In this document: one piece after another, positions 1-11,200 of the stretch
Layout of the letters: every line of letters starts with the position of its first letter
Numbering within the stretch: the stretch's first letter is position 1
NCBI GenBank assembly: GCA_012064385.1
Contig: QRDG01000405.1
Coordinates: 544,323 to 608,322, forward strand
Source of the DNA: Puccinellia tenuiflora
Taxonomy: Eukaryota > Streptophyta > Magnoliopsida > Poales > Poaceae
DNA: 64,000 bases
Reading direction: 5' to 3'
Program-made: the position numbers and the translations under genes
Notes under the pieces: model-generated
Told to the model about the DNA's origin: nothing
Seen by the model: only the letters and a program-made list of their open reading frames with translations
Databases searched by the model: none

Positions 1-120
1 ACCCCAATGCCGTGTGCCATGGCTATTTCCGGCCTAACCGAAGCGCATCTCTCTGGCCTGCGCCACAACTAATCTACCGATGTGCGCCACGGCTATTCTA
101 TCTACGTGCGCCAAGGTTAT
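1..120. repeat. CACTA-type subterminal repeats
   Basis: Several copies of a motif like GTGCGCCACGGCTATT occur in the first 120 bases (around 12-27, 60-70, 80-96 and 105-117). The same motif, in both orientations, fills 1060-1350 next to a CACTA end. Such repeats are the binding sites of CACTA transposases in known elements. The stretch is probably the inner edge of a CACTA end that continues off the left of the window. Confidence 0.55.
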
Positions 121-1015
121 ATATTGTTTGATTTAAAAAAACGTCAGGGTCGCGGCCAGCCGGAGCGAGGCGGCAGACAGCGAGGCGACGTGACGCACGC
201 GACGGCGGCGGCTGGAGCGAGGCGGCTGAGGCCGTGGTGGCGATCGTCGGAGGAAGGCCGTGCGGGGAAGGGGATGACGGAGGCCATAGCAGGGGACGAC
301 CACAACCGGAGCAGTAGGCCGGGGCGACGGTTGGAGCAGGGGGACGGCAGCGGCCGGGGCGGCGGTTCTCGCCGGAGGACGGCCGTGGGGACGACGGCGC
401 CAAGAGCAGGATGGCGGCCGGAGCAGGGGCTTCCTCCAACATCGGGGGGGGGGGGGGGTTGTTCCGATATGGATCGGAATTGCGTGAGGGAGAGGATGAG
501 AGGAGGGAATCGCGCGGGGGGATTCGTTTCGACCGACGACTGGCGCGGCAGGGCTTCGTCGACGAGGGGCAGGGGCGACGTGACAGCGGGGCCACGACGA
601 AGGCAGAGCAGACCTTCCGCTCCTGTTGCGGCGGCTCGACGGCATCGGAGGCAGCTCCGGTAGAAGTAGCAGTAGCGTCGGCGTCTGCAGCGTGGCCATC
701 TGCGGCGGCATGGGAAGCTCGGTGTCTGCGGCGGCTCGGCGTATGTAGCATGCGTGCGTGGTGTCGGTTGGGAACATAGATGTGTGGTGTTCTTACCTTC
801 ATCGATCAGTGTGCGAACAGAGATGCATGTGCTACTCAGCTGAGGATAAGGTGCGTGTCTGGTCATCGATCCATGTTAAATTCCCTCAGCCAATCAGAAT
901 GGAGTATAGGGGTAGCACATGGATTGTGTGCTTCTTTGGGGATGATGAGAGCCGTTGGATCTCTTGGACGGTGCTGATCAGTGGCTTGTTTGTTTCATTC
1001 CTATCACCCGAACCA
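121..1015. other. GC-rich filler inside or beside the CACTA material
   Basis: After an A/T patch, 140-760 is very GC-rich and open in several frames because of base composition. The translations are low-complexity Arg/Pro/Ala/Gly and match no family I know. There is a run of 15 G at 444-458. From 780 to 1015 the DNA is of ordinary composition and includes CCAATCAGAA and GAGCCGTTGGATCT, which look like plant promoter DNA read on the - strand. It could be captured host DNA. I call no gene here. Confidence 0.35.
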
Positions 1016-1379
1016 CACTAGCAGAGAAAATGAAGTGTAGCAGTGCATGTAGTAGTGGCGCACCACACTACGGTGTGCCACGGCTAAAAAACTGGCATCG
1101 GGACCAGAAATAGTAGTGGCGCACCAAACTTGGGTGCGCCATGAGTGTATAGTTAGCCGTGGCGTACCATCTTTCGGTGCGTCACGGATAAAGTTGGTGC
1201 ACCTCGATCGTCCAAGTCCCAACTTAGCCGTGGCGCAGCGGCACAAGAGGTGCGCCACGGCTAAGTGGTTACCCGTGGCGTAGGAAGCACTGGTGCGCCA
1301 TGTATAATTAGCCGTGGCGAACACCATGTACGGTGCGCCACGGCTAGTTGGCTTACCTATAAGGCTTTTCCTGCTAGTG
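1016..1379. mobile_element. Small non-autonomous CACTA element (or CACTA end)
   Basis: The right end, read on the - strand, is CACTAGCAGGAAAAGCCTTA, a typical grass CACTA terminus. The left end at 1016 begins CACTAGCAGAGAAAATG, so the terminal nine bases are shared. Both ends lead into GTGGCGCACC subterminal repeats. The 364-bp size implies a deletion derivative moved in trans. The expected 3-bp target duplication is not seen (CCA on the left, GGT on the right), so the left boundary is less certain than the right. Confidence 0.6.
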
Positions 1380-1421
1380 GGTTATCCTTTACTCCCGGTG
1401 TCCATGATCCAAGACACGACA
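1380..1421 (+). mobile_element. Fragment of a Tat-type LTR 3' end
   Basis: The 42 bases after the CACTA end closely match the last bases of the LTR at 27887-28830 (read on its own strand), ending in AAGACACGACA. A second, more diverged copy of the same LTR end occurs at 1956-2000. The rest of this LTR is absent or displaced by the CACTA element. Confidence 0.55.
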
Positions 1422-1955
1422 CCTTAATTACCATACGTTCCTTAATTGGCTCGGCAGAAACCGGATGGTAGGAAAAAAGATGTTGTGCGAATTCTCATTG
1501 CGAGTAGATACAACTATATACGGAACACATGCCTGCATATGATTCATAGACTTGAATGTTTTGTCATAATTAATTAGTGCAATTCTGTCGATTGCCCAAC
1601 TATAATTTGTTCACCCAATACATGATTACTTGGTTAAGAGAGTTAATTCTAGTGAAACTATGAACCCCGGTCCATTTTCCACCATCATTGCTTTCGTGTT
1701 ACTGTCACTATTGTTCTCAAATCACTAATACTTTCACCCCTCTTGTGTTACTTGTACTTCTCCAGGTGTGGCTGAATTGACAACTCAGCTGCGAAGACCT
1801 CTAAGAATTCTTTGGCTCCCCTTGTGTTGAATAAATAAATTGAGTTACACTACCCGCGAAGACTACTGTGATCCCCTATACTTATGGGATATCAAGAGTT
1901 TTCTCGCGCCGTTGCCGGGGAGCCATAGCTCTACTTATCGGTTCACTATGGGAAG
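1422..1955 (+). mobile_element. Degenerate Athila-type LTR end with primer-binding site
   Basis: There is no coding sequence. The 3' half has the layout of grass Athila LTR ends: a CTTTGGCTCCCCTTGTGTTG-like stretch near 1813, then GATCCCCTATACTTATGGG, then CGCGCCGTTGCCGGGGAG at 1905-1922. That last stretch is the primer-binding site complementary to the 3' end of plant tRNA-Asp. Nothing downstream is Athila coding, so this is a fragment lying between two copies of a Tat LTR end. Confidence 0.5.
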
Positions 1956-2002
1956 TACACGCTTTCTTTACTCCCAGTTTCCGTGATCCAAGACACGGCA
2001 TC

Positions 2003-2020
2003 TGGCGCCAGGTAGGGGGC
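2003..2020 (+). promoter_or_regulatory. Primer-binding site of element A
   Basis: TGGCGCCAGGTAGGGGGC lies two bases after the LTR end. The same site recurs in the equivalent place in elements B (minus strand, about 27867-27884) and C (minus strand, 48251-48270) and, altered, in I (about 30204). Confidence 0.7.
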
Positions 2021-2090
2021 GCATGCGCTGGATTCGTCTTCATCGACTTTGTGATCTTCGCCGAGATCTACCTCAAGTTCTTCGCTAACC

Positions 2091-4699
2091 ATGCCGCTTA
2101 AGAGGAAGCCCGACATCGCGGCGTCCAAGCCGGCCTCCCCCATGCGCACTCAGGCTTCTAGTGAGCGCCGCGCTGCTGCGGCAAACCAGAACGCTCCTCC
2201 ACCACTGCATGCGGAGAAGGTGGTGCCGGCTGGAGCGGACGGCAACATACGGAGTGGCGAGGACGCGGCTGCATAAGGGAACTTCACCAGGCCTCACCCC
2301 TCACGCTCGGGACGGGAGAAGAGCGTCGACGGCAACACCGGTAGGGATCCCACTGCCGGGGAGAAGAGCGACGGCATCCGCGCTGGCAAGGGTCAGCAAG
2401 GTGCAAGAAGCAAGTCCTGCACGCTCCTCTCCGCGGACGCGCAAGCTCGTCACAACGCCCTCATCACAGCCAAGGCCCTGATGCATTTTCCTCGGAGCAC
2501 CGATAATGCCAAGGTCTACCAGGAGTGGCAGATCCGCATGGAGGGGCTCCTCCACTTGGCCGACGGCGGTCCCAGGTATGAGCCTGCTCACGCTCCCACC
2601 GTCGACGGTCCCGGAGCCGAGGGGGCTGAGACACGTGAACCCCAGAATCATCCCCGGGGCAAGCGCCCAGGAGAGACGGTACCTCCACGAGAAAACCCTC
2701 CTACGGCCGGTCGGGCGAACCACAACTGTGACCCGGTCATCTCCGTCAGATCGTCTTCCACACGCAACAGAGATCTGTGCAACAACCTCAACAACCACCA
2801 GCACGAGGACATGTGCACCCGCATCGAGGGCCGCCGAGAATGCCATAGTCGGGAGGATCAGGACGACGACATCGCCGGGGGCTGCCTCGCCCTCTCTCCC
2901 GAGTTCTGCCAGGCCACCTGGCCCAAGAAGTTCAAGATCGACGTCCTCCGCTACGATGGCACCACCAACCCCCGGGACTTCCTACAGCTCTACTCGCTCG
3001 CTGCCGTGGTCACCGGGGCCGACGAGAGATCATGATGGCCAACTGGTTCCCGTTGGCCCTGAAGGGAGATGCCCAGTCATGGCTTCTCAACCTCCCCAAG
3101 TGCTCCATCTGGTCCAGGTGGGCACTGAAGGAGCAGTTTCTGGGGGCTTTCCAGGGCGGGTACCAGCGCTCGGGAGTTCCCAGTGACCTCCACAACTTCA
3201 AGCAGCTTCCGGGTGAGACTCTCCACAAGTTCATCCAACGTTTCACCCGGAAGATGAACACCATCCCCTGCATCAAGGAGGAGTAGGTGATCTAGTCCTT
3301 CCACTCCAACGTTCGGCAGACCCAGATGCACGAGAAGTTGAGCACACATCGCATCGAGACCACCCATGAGCTCTGGGAGCTTGCGGACCGCTACGCCCGT
3401 GCAGAGGAAGGGGTCAGGGTTCCCTGGGAGGACGAACCCGAGGACAAGGTCACCCCAACCAAGAACAAGAAACAGGACCCTGGACCCGACAAGCGCGTCT
3501 TTGTCACTGAGCCTGTCCCCAAGAAGACCAAGCCGGCCTCAACCTCCGAAGGCGAGGAAGATCCGTGGTGCCATGTCCACCCTGACGGCAACCACCTGCT
3601 CAAGGACTGCCGCCAAGCAAAGGGCCTCGCCGTACGCGCGCAACGTCAGACTGACGGGGTCGGCCCAGGCGCCTGCTACAGCTGCGGACTCACCGGGCAC
3701 TACTCTCGAGAATGCCCCACTGGTCGCCAAGGCGGTGGCGGCCGGGGGTGGGGACGTAGTGGAGGTCGCAGAGGCTGCGGTGGAGGGTGCGAACGTCAAG
3801 GCGGACACGGACCAAACAACCCAGAGTTCGCCAACAATTGGGATGATACGGCTCCTCAGTATGGCGGCAATGGACAATTCCAAGAGATCAATGGAGTTGT
3901 CGAGTGCATCCATGGGGGAGCCTCCCTGCCTCCTTCCAACAGCGCGAGCAAGAGACTTGTCCGGGAGCTAAACACGGTCGCCTCGGCACCGCCGAAGCCT
4001 CTGGAATGGTCCAATCAGGTCATCACCTTCGACCCCGAAGATCACCCCGACAACATCGCCGGGGAAGGGACCCTGCCCCTGGTCTTGTCGCCCATCATCC
4101 ACAACTACAAGGTCACAAAGATGCTGGTCGATGGAGGCTCTAGCCTCAACTTGCTGATGACAAAGGTCTTGGCCACCCTGCAAATCTCCCTTTCCCGCTT
4201 GCAAGACACTGGCGTGTTCCAAGGTGTAAACGGGAATGTCACATGGCCTCTGGAGAAGATCACTCTTCCGGTCACTTTCGGTGACCCCGAGAACTTCCGC
4301 ATTGAGGAGATAGTTTTTGACATCGCCGACATGCCGCTCCCTTACAACGGCATCCTCGGCCGACCTACGCTGGCCAAGTTCATGGTCGTCTCCCACTTCG
4401 CCTACAACATGATGAAAATCCCGGCAGCATGGGACGTGATCAAGGTCAAGGCCGACATTGACGACGCCATCTACTACGTCCAAAAGCTGAACCAGATGGT
4501 GGTGACGACGGCGGACAACCGACAAGATGTACAGGAGGTTGGTGCCTGCGCATTCTCTGGGGATGGAGGGTACCCCGAGGGCTCGGCGTCCACTTCCTCC
4601 AAGAAGGCGCCATTCCATGGGCGACCCGTAGATGACCAAGAAGGTGGCACTAACGGGCGACGGTTCCCGCACCATCACCATCGGTGCCCACCTCACTGA
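2091..4699 (+). pseudogene. Element A gag-protease
   Basis: The gag reading starts at ATG 2091 (MPLKRKPD). It hits TAA at 2274 and resumes in the same frame with a retrotransposon gag core (WPKKFKIDVLRYDG). It shifts frame near 3030 to MANWFPLALKGDAQSWL, then passes TAG at 3284 and 3293. Two zinc-binding motifs follow: a C-x2-H type (CHVHPDGNHLLKDC, near 3572) and a CCHC knuckle (CYSCGLTGHYSREC, near 3675), then a Gly/Arg-rich tail. An aspartic protease with LVDGGSSLNLLM is near 4122. The frame is lost again around 4600-4640 before the RT. Gag packages the RNA and the protease would cut the polyprotein; neither can be made intact here. Confidence 0.8.
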
Positions 4700-6640
4700 C
4701 AAATAGGAAAGTGCGCTCGTCGGCTTCCTTCAGGAGAACTATGAAGTCTTTGCATGGGAGGCGTCAGGTTTACCCGGCGTACCAAGGGAGGTGATCGAGC
4801 ACAAACTGGCAGTGAACACGGATGCCCGCCCCGTGAAGCAACTTCTGCGGAAGCAGAGCAAGGAGAAGTTGGAGTTCATCATCACCGAAACCGACAAGCT
4901 ACTGGATGTCAGCATCATCAAGGTGGTTCCTCATCCCACTTGGGTAGCCAACCCCGTGGTGGTGCCAAAACCGATGACCTCCAAGCTGCGGCTCTGGATC
5001 GACTTCACAGACCTGAACAAGGCCTGCCCGAAAGACCCGTTCCCTCTGCCGTGCATTGACCAGATCATGGATTCCACGACCGGCTGCGAGTCGCTATGCT
5101 TCCTGGATGCCTTCTCCGGGTATCACCAGATCATGATGGCGGTCGAGGACCAGGAGAAGACGGCCTTCATCACCCCCAAGGGCTGCTACTACTACACCCG
5201 GATGCCTTTCGGCCTCCAGAACGCTGGTGCCACCTTCCAGCGCACGATGCAGGCATGCCTGCACGAGACCTGGTACAAGGACATCCTCATCCAGGACCTG
5301 CACGAGACCTTCAACAACCTCCGCTGGGTCAACTTCATGCTCAACCCCGACAAGTGCATGTTCGGGGTCCCATCAGGCAAGCTGCTGGGTTTCCTAATCT
5401 ACCACCGGGGGATTGAGGCGAACCCCGACAAGATCAAGGCCATCGAACAAATAGAGGCACCCCGGCGGGTCAAGGACGTGTAGCGCCTCAACGGGTGCAT
5501 CACCGCACTCGGGCGCTTCATCCCATGGCTTGGAGAGCGGACCTTACCGTTCTTTAAGTTACTCAAGAAATCGGGCCCCGTGGAGTGGACACCCGAGTCT
5601 GAGGAAGCTCTCCAGTCACTCAAGCGCTACCTCGCCTCACCGCCAGTCCTCGAGGACCCAGCAGAGAAGGAGCCTTTGCTGCTGTACATTGCAGCCACCA
5701 ACCAGGTGGTTAGCGTTGTGCTGGTAGCAGAGCGCGACGCCCCTCCGAAGAAGTCGAGCAAGGGAAAGCATCCCGGGGATCTGTTCCCAGGGCAATCAAG
5801 CAAGAAAAGGTGGCCGGGCGACCAGGGGTTCGAAGATCCTAGCACCCCGACCCCTCCCGTCATCATCGAACCCGACATTGCGTGAGACGAAGGGATCCAC
5901 TCCAAAGCAGCTCTACCGGGGGCTACTTCAACAACACCCTGGGGCGCCAAGGACGTGGAGGACGCCGAGCCCGCCAAGAACCCAGCGACCCGCAAGGTGC
6001 AGCATCCGGTCTACTTCGTCAGCTCGGTGCTGCGCGACGCCCGGGAGCGATATCCCATGATGCAGAAGCTTTTGCTAGTGATCCTCATTGCTTCCCGCAA
6101 GATGAGGCCGTACTTCGAAGGGCATCCGATCACGGTGGTGTCCAAGTACAATCTGAGGAGCTCCTTGGAGAACCCGCTAGCCACTGGACGCATCTCAGCA
6201 TGGGCCATGGAACTTCAAGGCTTCGGTCTCAAATTTGAGCACACGGACAACATCAAGAACCAAGCACTGGCTGACTTCACAGCCGAGTGGACTGAGACGG
6301 CATTCGACGACCCGGAAGAGGAAACAAGCTTCCCCGGGAAGGAGGATCCCAACGCCTGAACCATGAACTTCGATGGCTCCTACACCAAGGGGCAGGGAGG
6401 CGCCGGAGTTGTCCTAACCTCGCCAGCCGGTGACTGCCTGAAGTACGTCGTCCAGATGCACTACCAAGGAAACATCTCAAACAACATGACGGAGTACGAA
6501 GGCCTGATCGCGGGACTTCATGCTGCCATTGGTCTCTGCATCGGCAAGCTCGTCGTCAAGGGTGACTCTCAGCTAGTCATCAAGCAAATCAACAAGGAGT
6601 ACGCTTTCCCTCAGATTGTGCCATACGTCGAGGAAGTGTG
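4684..6640 (+). pseudogene. Element A pol: RT, RNase H and archaeal-type RNase H
   Basis: One frame runs from GAHLTDK through the RT (LRLWIDFTDLNKACPKD, FLDAFSGYHQI, MPFGLQNAGATFQ). After MQACLHE it jumps to DLHETFNNLR, so the segment that should hold the YVDD catalytic motif is missing (near 5265-5300). The first RNase H follows (VYFVSSVLRDARERYPMMQK, near 6010). The second starts MNFDGSYTKGQGGAGVV at 6363 and ends near 6640. In-frame stops are TAG 4704, TAG 5481, TGA 5883 and TGA 6357. Relatives have Q, Q, R and W at or near these places. No integrase is present. Confidence 0.8.
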
Positions 6641-6804
6641 GGTAGAGCCGCCCCCGAGCGGCCAGCACCTCCGAACACGCAGGCGGGGCAGGAGTCAGAT
6701 GGAGAATCCGAAGCTCTCCCGCCCCCGATTCTTGCCGATGAAGGAGACCACGAGAGCGTGTCGGTGTCGGACCTCTTCGGAGATTTGGTGGAGAAGCGGT
6801 GGAG
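6641..6804 (+). pseudogene. Left fragment of element B's extra ORF
   Basis: The + frame encodes an acidic, Pro/Ser-rich stretch that includes VEPPP and the end SVSDLFGDLVEKRW, with no stop until the LINE tail at 6805. The spliced extra ORF of element C has a similar VVEPPPEE segment in its linker. This and the LINE position suggest that it joins the coiled-coil part at about 24550-25968. The exact boundary with element A (about 6640) is inferred from where RNase H similarity ends. Confidence 0.45.
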
Positions 6805-6934
6805 TTTTTTTTTTGAAATATAAAACTGTGAGGCAAAAGCCCCACAACAATTTATTAAAAAATTCCCAAAGTATTTACAAAGTTATTTACAAACAAGAGA
6901 AACCTACCTGTACAGGCTACCTTATAAACAAAAA

Positions 6935-8280
6935 TTACAAGAGGTTGCCTATCCAGGCCATAAGAGCAGAGTGGTGCTTGGATTTTATCCTGTGCCCAAG
7001 TAAGGATATATCATGAACAAATTCCCTCTTCCAAGCAGCAAAAGAGGGCCTTTTAGCTTCAAAGATTTTACCATTCCTCTGTTTCCAAATATTCCAGCAA
7101 GCCAAAATCACCACCTCCATGAAAAAAGGTTTATTAAAACCAGCCCTAGCTGAAGAAGCTACAGTTTGTAAATCAGTACCTGAAGACCAGTCGATCTGTA
7201 GGTAAGTCCAAATCCTCTGACTGAATAGACATTGGAAGAAAAAGTGCATCCTGTCCTCATGATTATTTCCAACACAGAGAACACAAGAGAAATCATCTGT
7301 CACATGCCAGTGCATTCTCTGAAGAAGATCTTTAGTATTCAGTCTGTCACTAAGCAGGAGCCAAGCAAAAAACTTAAATTTCAGCATACAGGATGACTTC
7401 CAAATCCATTTATATGTGGGCAAGGTATCATAGTGTTGATGTATATGCTTATAATATTGAGCTGCAGAGTATTGGGAGCCCCAACAGTAAACCCATTTAT
7501 CCTCATCCAAAGACAGTGGACTCAACACCATTTTAGCAGAGAGGTCCTGAAATTCCTCATACGCCTGCTCTGACAGGGGCAAATAAAATAGAGAAAGTAA
7601 ATCCTGCAGCCCATAAACCTCAGAAGCTGATGCCTGTTTATCCAACACATAAGAGTAGAGGCTTCGATATCTTGAAGAAAGGGGTTGAGTCGCGCCCCCA
7701 AAGTCCCAGGCATCCTCACAGAACATGAAAGTATTCCTTTACTAGGGACAACAGTTGAAGTCGACCTATATTGATCCACCAGCTTCATGATATCTCTCTA
7801 CCAGAAAGAGCCACAAGGATTCTCAGCATGAGGTACACAGTCAACATAATGAGCATTCCAAACCAAATTGACCCAAGGTACCACAGCCATATTGTAGAAC
7901 TTATGGAGATGCTTCAAAAGCAGGGCTTCATTTTGCTTTGGGAAATTAATGATCCCCACACCACCAACCCCTTTTGGCTTACACAACATCTCCCAAGCTG
8001 CTAAGGACTGTTTGGGAGTATTAGAATTACCTCTCCATAAGCATTGCCTCAAGACCCTATCCTTTTGTTTATCAATTCCAGGGGGCAGCTGAAGGGAGCA
8101 GAGGAAATAGATAGGCATAGATGCTAGAGCAGAATTCACAAGTTGCAGCCTAGCACCTTGTGACAGAAAAAGAAGAAGTGGAACAGAGCCTCCTCTCAAG
8201 CCTTGTTACAATTGGCATCAACTGACTGATCCTTGGCCTAGTAGTTCCAAGGGGCAATCCCAAATAAGTAAAAGGTAAGC
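6935..8280 (-). pseudogene. LINE ORF2, C-terminal part (RT thumb and zf-RVT)
   Basis: Reading from 8280 downwards: LPFTYLGLPLGTTRP (RT C-terminal motif), SQGARLQLVNSALASMPIYF, GVGGVGIINF, and then the zf-RVT domain typical of plant LINEs (KWIWKSSCMLKFKFFAWLL, CVLCVGNNHEDRMHFFFQC, with paired Cys and a His). The pieces are in three frames, with breaks near 8160 and 7750. The stop near 6935 is close to the poly(A) tail, as expected for a LINE 3' end. Confidence 0.85.
8276..8280. repeat. Target-site duplication of element J (left copy)
   Basis: TAAGC here is repeated exactly at 20080-20084. A 5-bp duplication is the usual size for Gypsy integration. Confidence 0.95.
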
Positions 8281-11200
8281 TGTAGCGCCCCGACCCCAGA
8301 ACTATACAGTGAAGCGTTGTGCAACCGGTCATGCTACACAATCGAAGGTTACTGGGTTTACCAATCCCAGGCCAAAACCTTTGGCAGGTGTGCTCGGAAT
8401 GGATCATCGGCACACAACACCTCGATCATGCCATAAGCTCAGACATCGCTATCACGTATAGTAGAGAGATCAAGACTTGTGGAACAACTGGCACATTGCA
8501 GAATCTACGACACAAAAACTCATATAGCAAGTCATATATGAGAAAGATACAAATATTACACACAAAAGGCCACAGACATAAAAATTCATCAAGCGAAAGC
8601 AAAGTAGTGTTGTCTAATACAACAAGATCCAAATATAGGCCCTAAGAGGCCTACAGATAAATAAACCCAGCCAGCTTGCTCCACGGTCCCAAGCTGCCAC
8701 CTGGGAACCCCGGACTACTAGTCGACGTCCACGAAGAACCCACCTAGCTGCTCGGTGTCGTCCTCCTGTGAAACAAATTAATAAAGGCAGCAAAGAGAGA
8801 CTGAGTAGGACGTACTCGCAAGTTTAGTAGGGCGATATAGGCCCAATGCTGACGGAGGCTCTAAAGCTGTTTATGTAGTTGTTTTTGCATAAAGCTGATT
8901 TTCAATAATAAAACATAATTGACACATGGCATCGTCTACTCAGAATATTTTTCATAAAAGGGGTAAGAGGATAAACTCTCATCTTGGTTCTCATCGAACC
9001 ATCTTGTAGCCAAAACCACTCATCTCAACCAAAGGCACTCCCTCGAATCCCCCTCGAGGAAATGAACCTTTATCACATGTTGATTATGCAACCTTTAGCT
9101 GCCATATCAATTAGGTTAAGGTTCTCTATGGTCTCGTATATCCGTTCCCAAGTCGTCCATAACCGCGGACACGGCTTTTCGAAAAGAATTAACCCTGCAG
9201 GGGTGTACTATTTACCCATTGGTACCGTCGGGCTCACCTAATTGGCCCTCTTCCGGGGAAGGCCGGCGAGCGGGCGCGGTTAGACCTTTACAATGCATGA
9301 GGCTTACTCAAGGGCCATCAGTGTGCGGAAGGACAGGTTCAGCGCCTCCAACGCCCTGCCCCGCGGCCACATCCTAAACACCACCGTCCTCTTCGTTTCT
9401 TTTCCACCCACACAACTCACGTGCAAATGGAAATAGCAAACTAGAGGACCCTTGACAAGCCCCTCACAAATTATTTGGTCAGTAAGGCGCCCATACACCC
9501 ACCAATGGCAGCACGCTTGATCTTGAGTCTAGAGACAAGAACTCGCACCTAGGGGCAAGAGTGAGGCAAAACACCATCCCCGATGGCAACTCACCCAAGC
9601 CTTTTTAAGCAATTTAATTAAGTAACCACGAGTAACCACCATGTCCGACATTCCATCAACATCAACATCATGGAATTAAATCAACGAACAATATAGCATT
9701 AAACTAAGCATGGCTAAGCATTGCTAAGCATATAAATACAACAATTATATTCTTGTTTCCGGCCAACACATCAAACCTAGGTTTCATAGGTAGGGTTACA
9801 TGTATTGGTTCGGGGAATAAACATGCATTCATAGGATCTTCTACATCTTGATCAAAAGAGACATTTGAATCGCATGTAATATTATGGTGGATAAAATAGT
9901 TTGTAAATCATTAGGATGCTAAATGCCAAGAAGGTTAGGTTATCTCTTGCCTTGCTGCCGGGGCGGGTAGTACTGCTCGTCGGGATAGGTATGGGTCAAC
10001 TACGGAATCTATCGATACCCAAACAATTACAGAAGAACAAAATAAATCACACGAAGACAAGGTGCAATGCTCAAGCACATGATGTCATGACAAGTTTATG
10101 CAAAGATATCATCATTTAATTTATCTAACAAATTAAATGGAGTTCCAAATAATTAGTGCAATTATTTGGAAACAACCCCATATTTATCTTAGTGACCGCA
10201 TTATTTATAAATTATTACCTTATTAGAGAAGTGGCTCAAATATGCATGAACATGATATGAATGGATAGGGTTTGTTCTTCCGATCAATTTGGTACCTTAT
10301 TTGTGATTTTCCGAGTATCGATGATTAAATAGTGAAATAAATAATTATTCGAATTTAGTTCTTTAATCAATTAAAGAATATCATCAAATAAATATTGGTG
10401 ATCATGATTTGATATTACCATGATTTGATAGCATTTGAAACACTGATCATTTTGATATTTTATTCATAATTGTTGGTTAAGTATTTATCGAATTATGATT
10501 TTCCCAATTTAGGTATTATTTATACCATTTTAGGAATTTCTTAAATAAAGGAGAAATTATTTCCTAAAAAGGGCATGGCAATGTTACCAAAAGATAGGTT
10601 TCATTTTGCTGAACAATTTGATATTCAATTTGCAAATTTTGAAACATTATTCAAATAGTTATGGTTTCTTTTATTTAACTTTTAAAACCCCGAAAAGAAA
10701 AAGCAAAGAGTCTGGCAGGCCGGCTCTTAGCTCGGCCAAGCCGGGCTCAAGGCCGGGCTACCACCCGAGGCGGTCGGCCTTTCGGCCGGCCCAGGCTGGG
10801 GAGCAAGGCCGGAGGGGTGCCCGAGGGGTCCGGCTTTTTGGCCGGCCCAGACCGAGTCCAGGCCGGGCTGCTGCCCGAGCCAGCCGGCCTCATGGCCGGA
10901 CAGGCCGGGGTCCAGGCCGGGCGTGCGGTGCGTGCGGTGACCGACAGTGACGATGATGGCGACCATGATTCGGTGGCGAGGAGAGGGAAGGGGAAAGCGG
11001 GAAACGCGTGAAGGGGAAGCTAGCTCACGCGGAAGCACGAGTGCGTGGTCGGTGCGGCGAGGGGATCGCCGGCGGCAACGGATTTGGGCCGGCGGAGCTC
11101 GGCCGAGGCGGGGAAGAGAGCGAGGACGCGGCCGTCGGGTCCAGGCGACCACGGCTCGATTCCTCGTACCGGGAGGGAGAGTAGGAGGCGGCGAAGATTT

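Larger units (their letters stand above)
1956..6640 (+). mobile_element. Element A: Tat/Retand-type Gypsy retrotransposon, truncated
   Basis: An LTR end (to 2000), a 2-nt spacer and the primer-binding site TGGCGCCAGGTAGGGGGC (2003-2020) lead into gag, protease, reverse transcriptase, RNase H and a second, archaeal-type RNase H. The double RNase H marks the Tat lineage of Gypsy elements. The copy stops abruptly near 6640, without integrase or a 3' LTR, where it meets oppositely oriented element B. Several stops, two frameshifts and loss of the RT active-site motif show it is dead. Confidence 0.8.

Noticed and set aside
444..458. Run of 15 G as a functional G-rich element
   Set aside because: A single homopolymer run in GC-rich DNA is as likely to be a sequencing or slippage effect. 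Nothing around it supports a role.
98..802. Long overlapping frames on both strands in the first 800 bases
   Set aside because: The stretch is so GC-rich that stops are rare in several frames at once. The translations are low-complexity Arg/Pro/Ala/Gly and show no domain.
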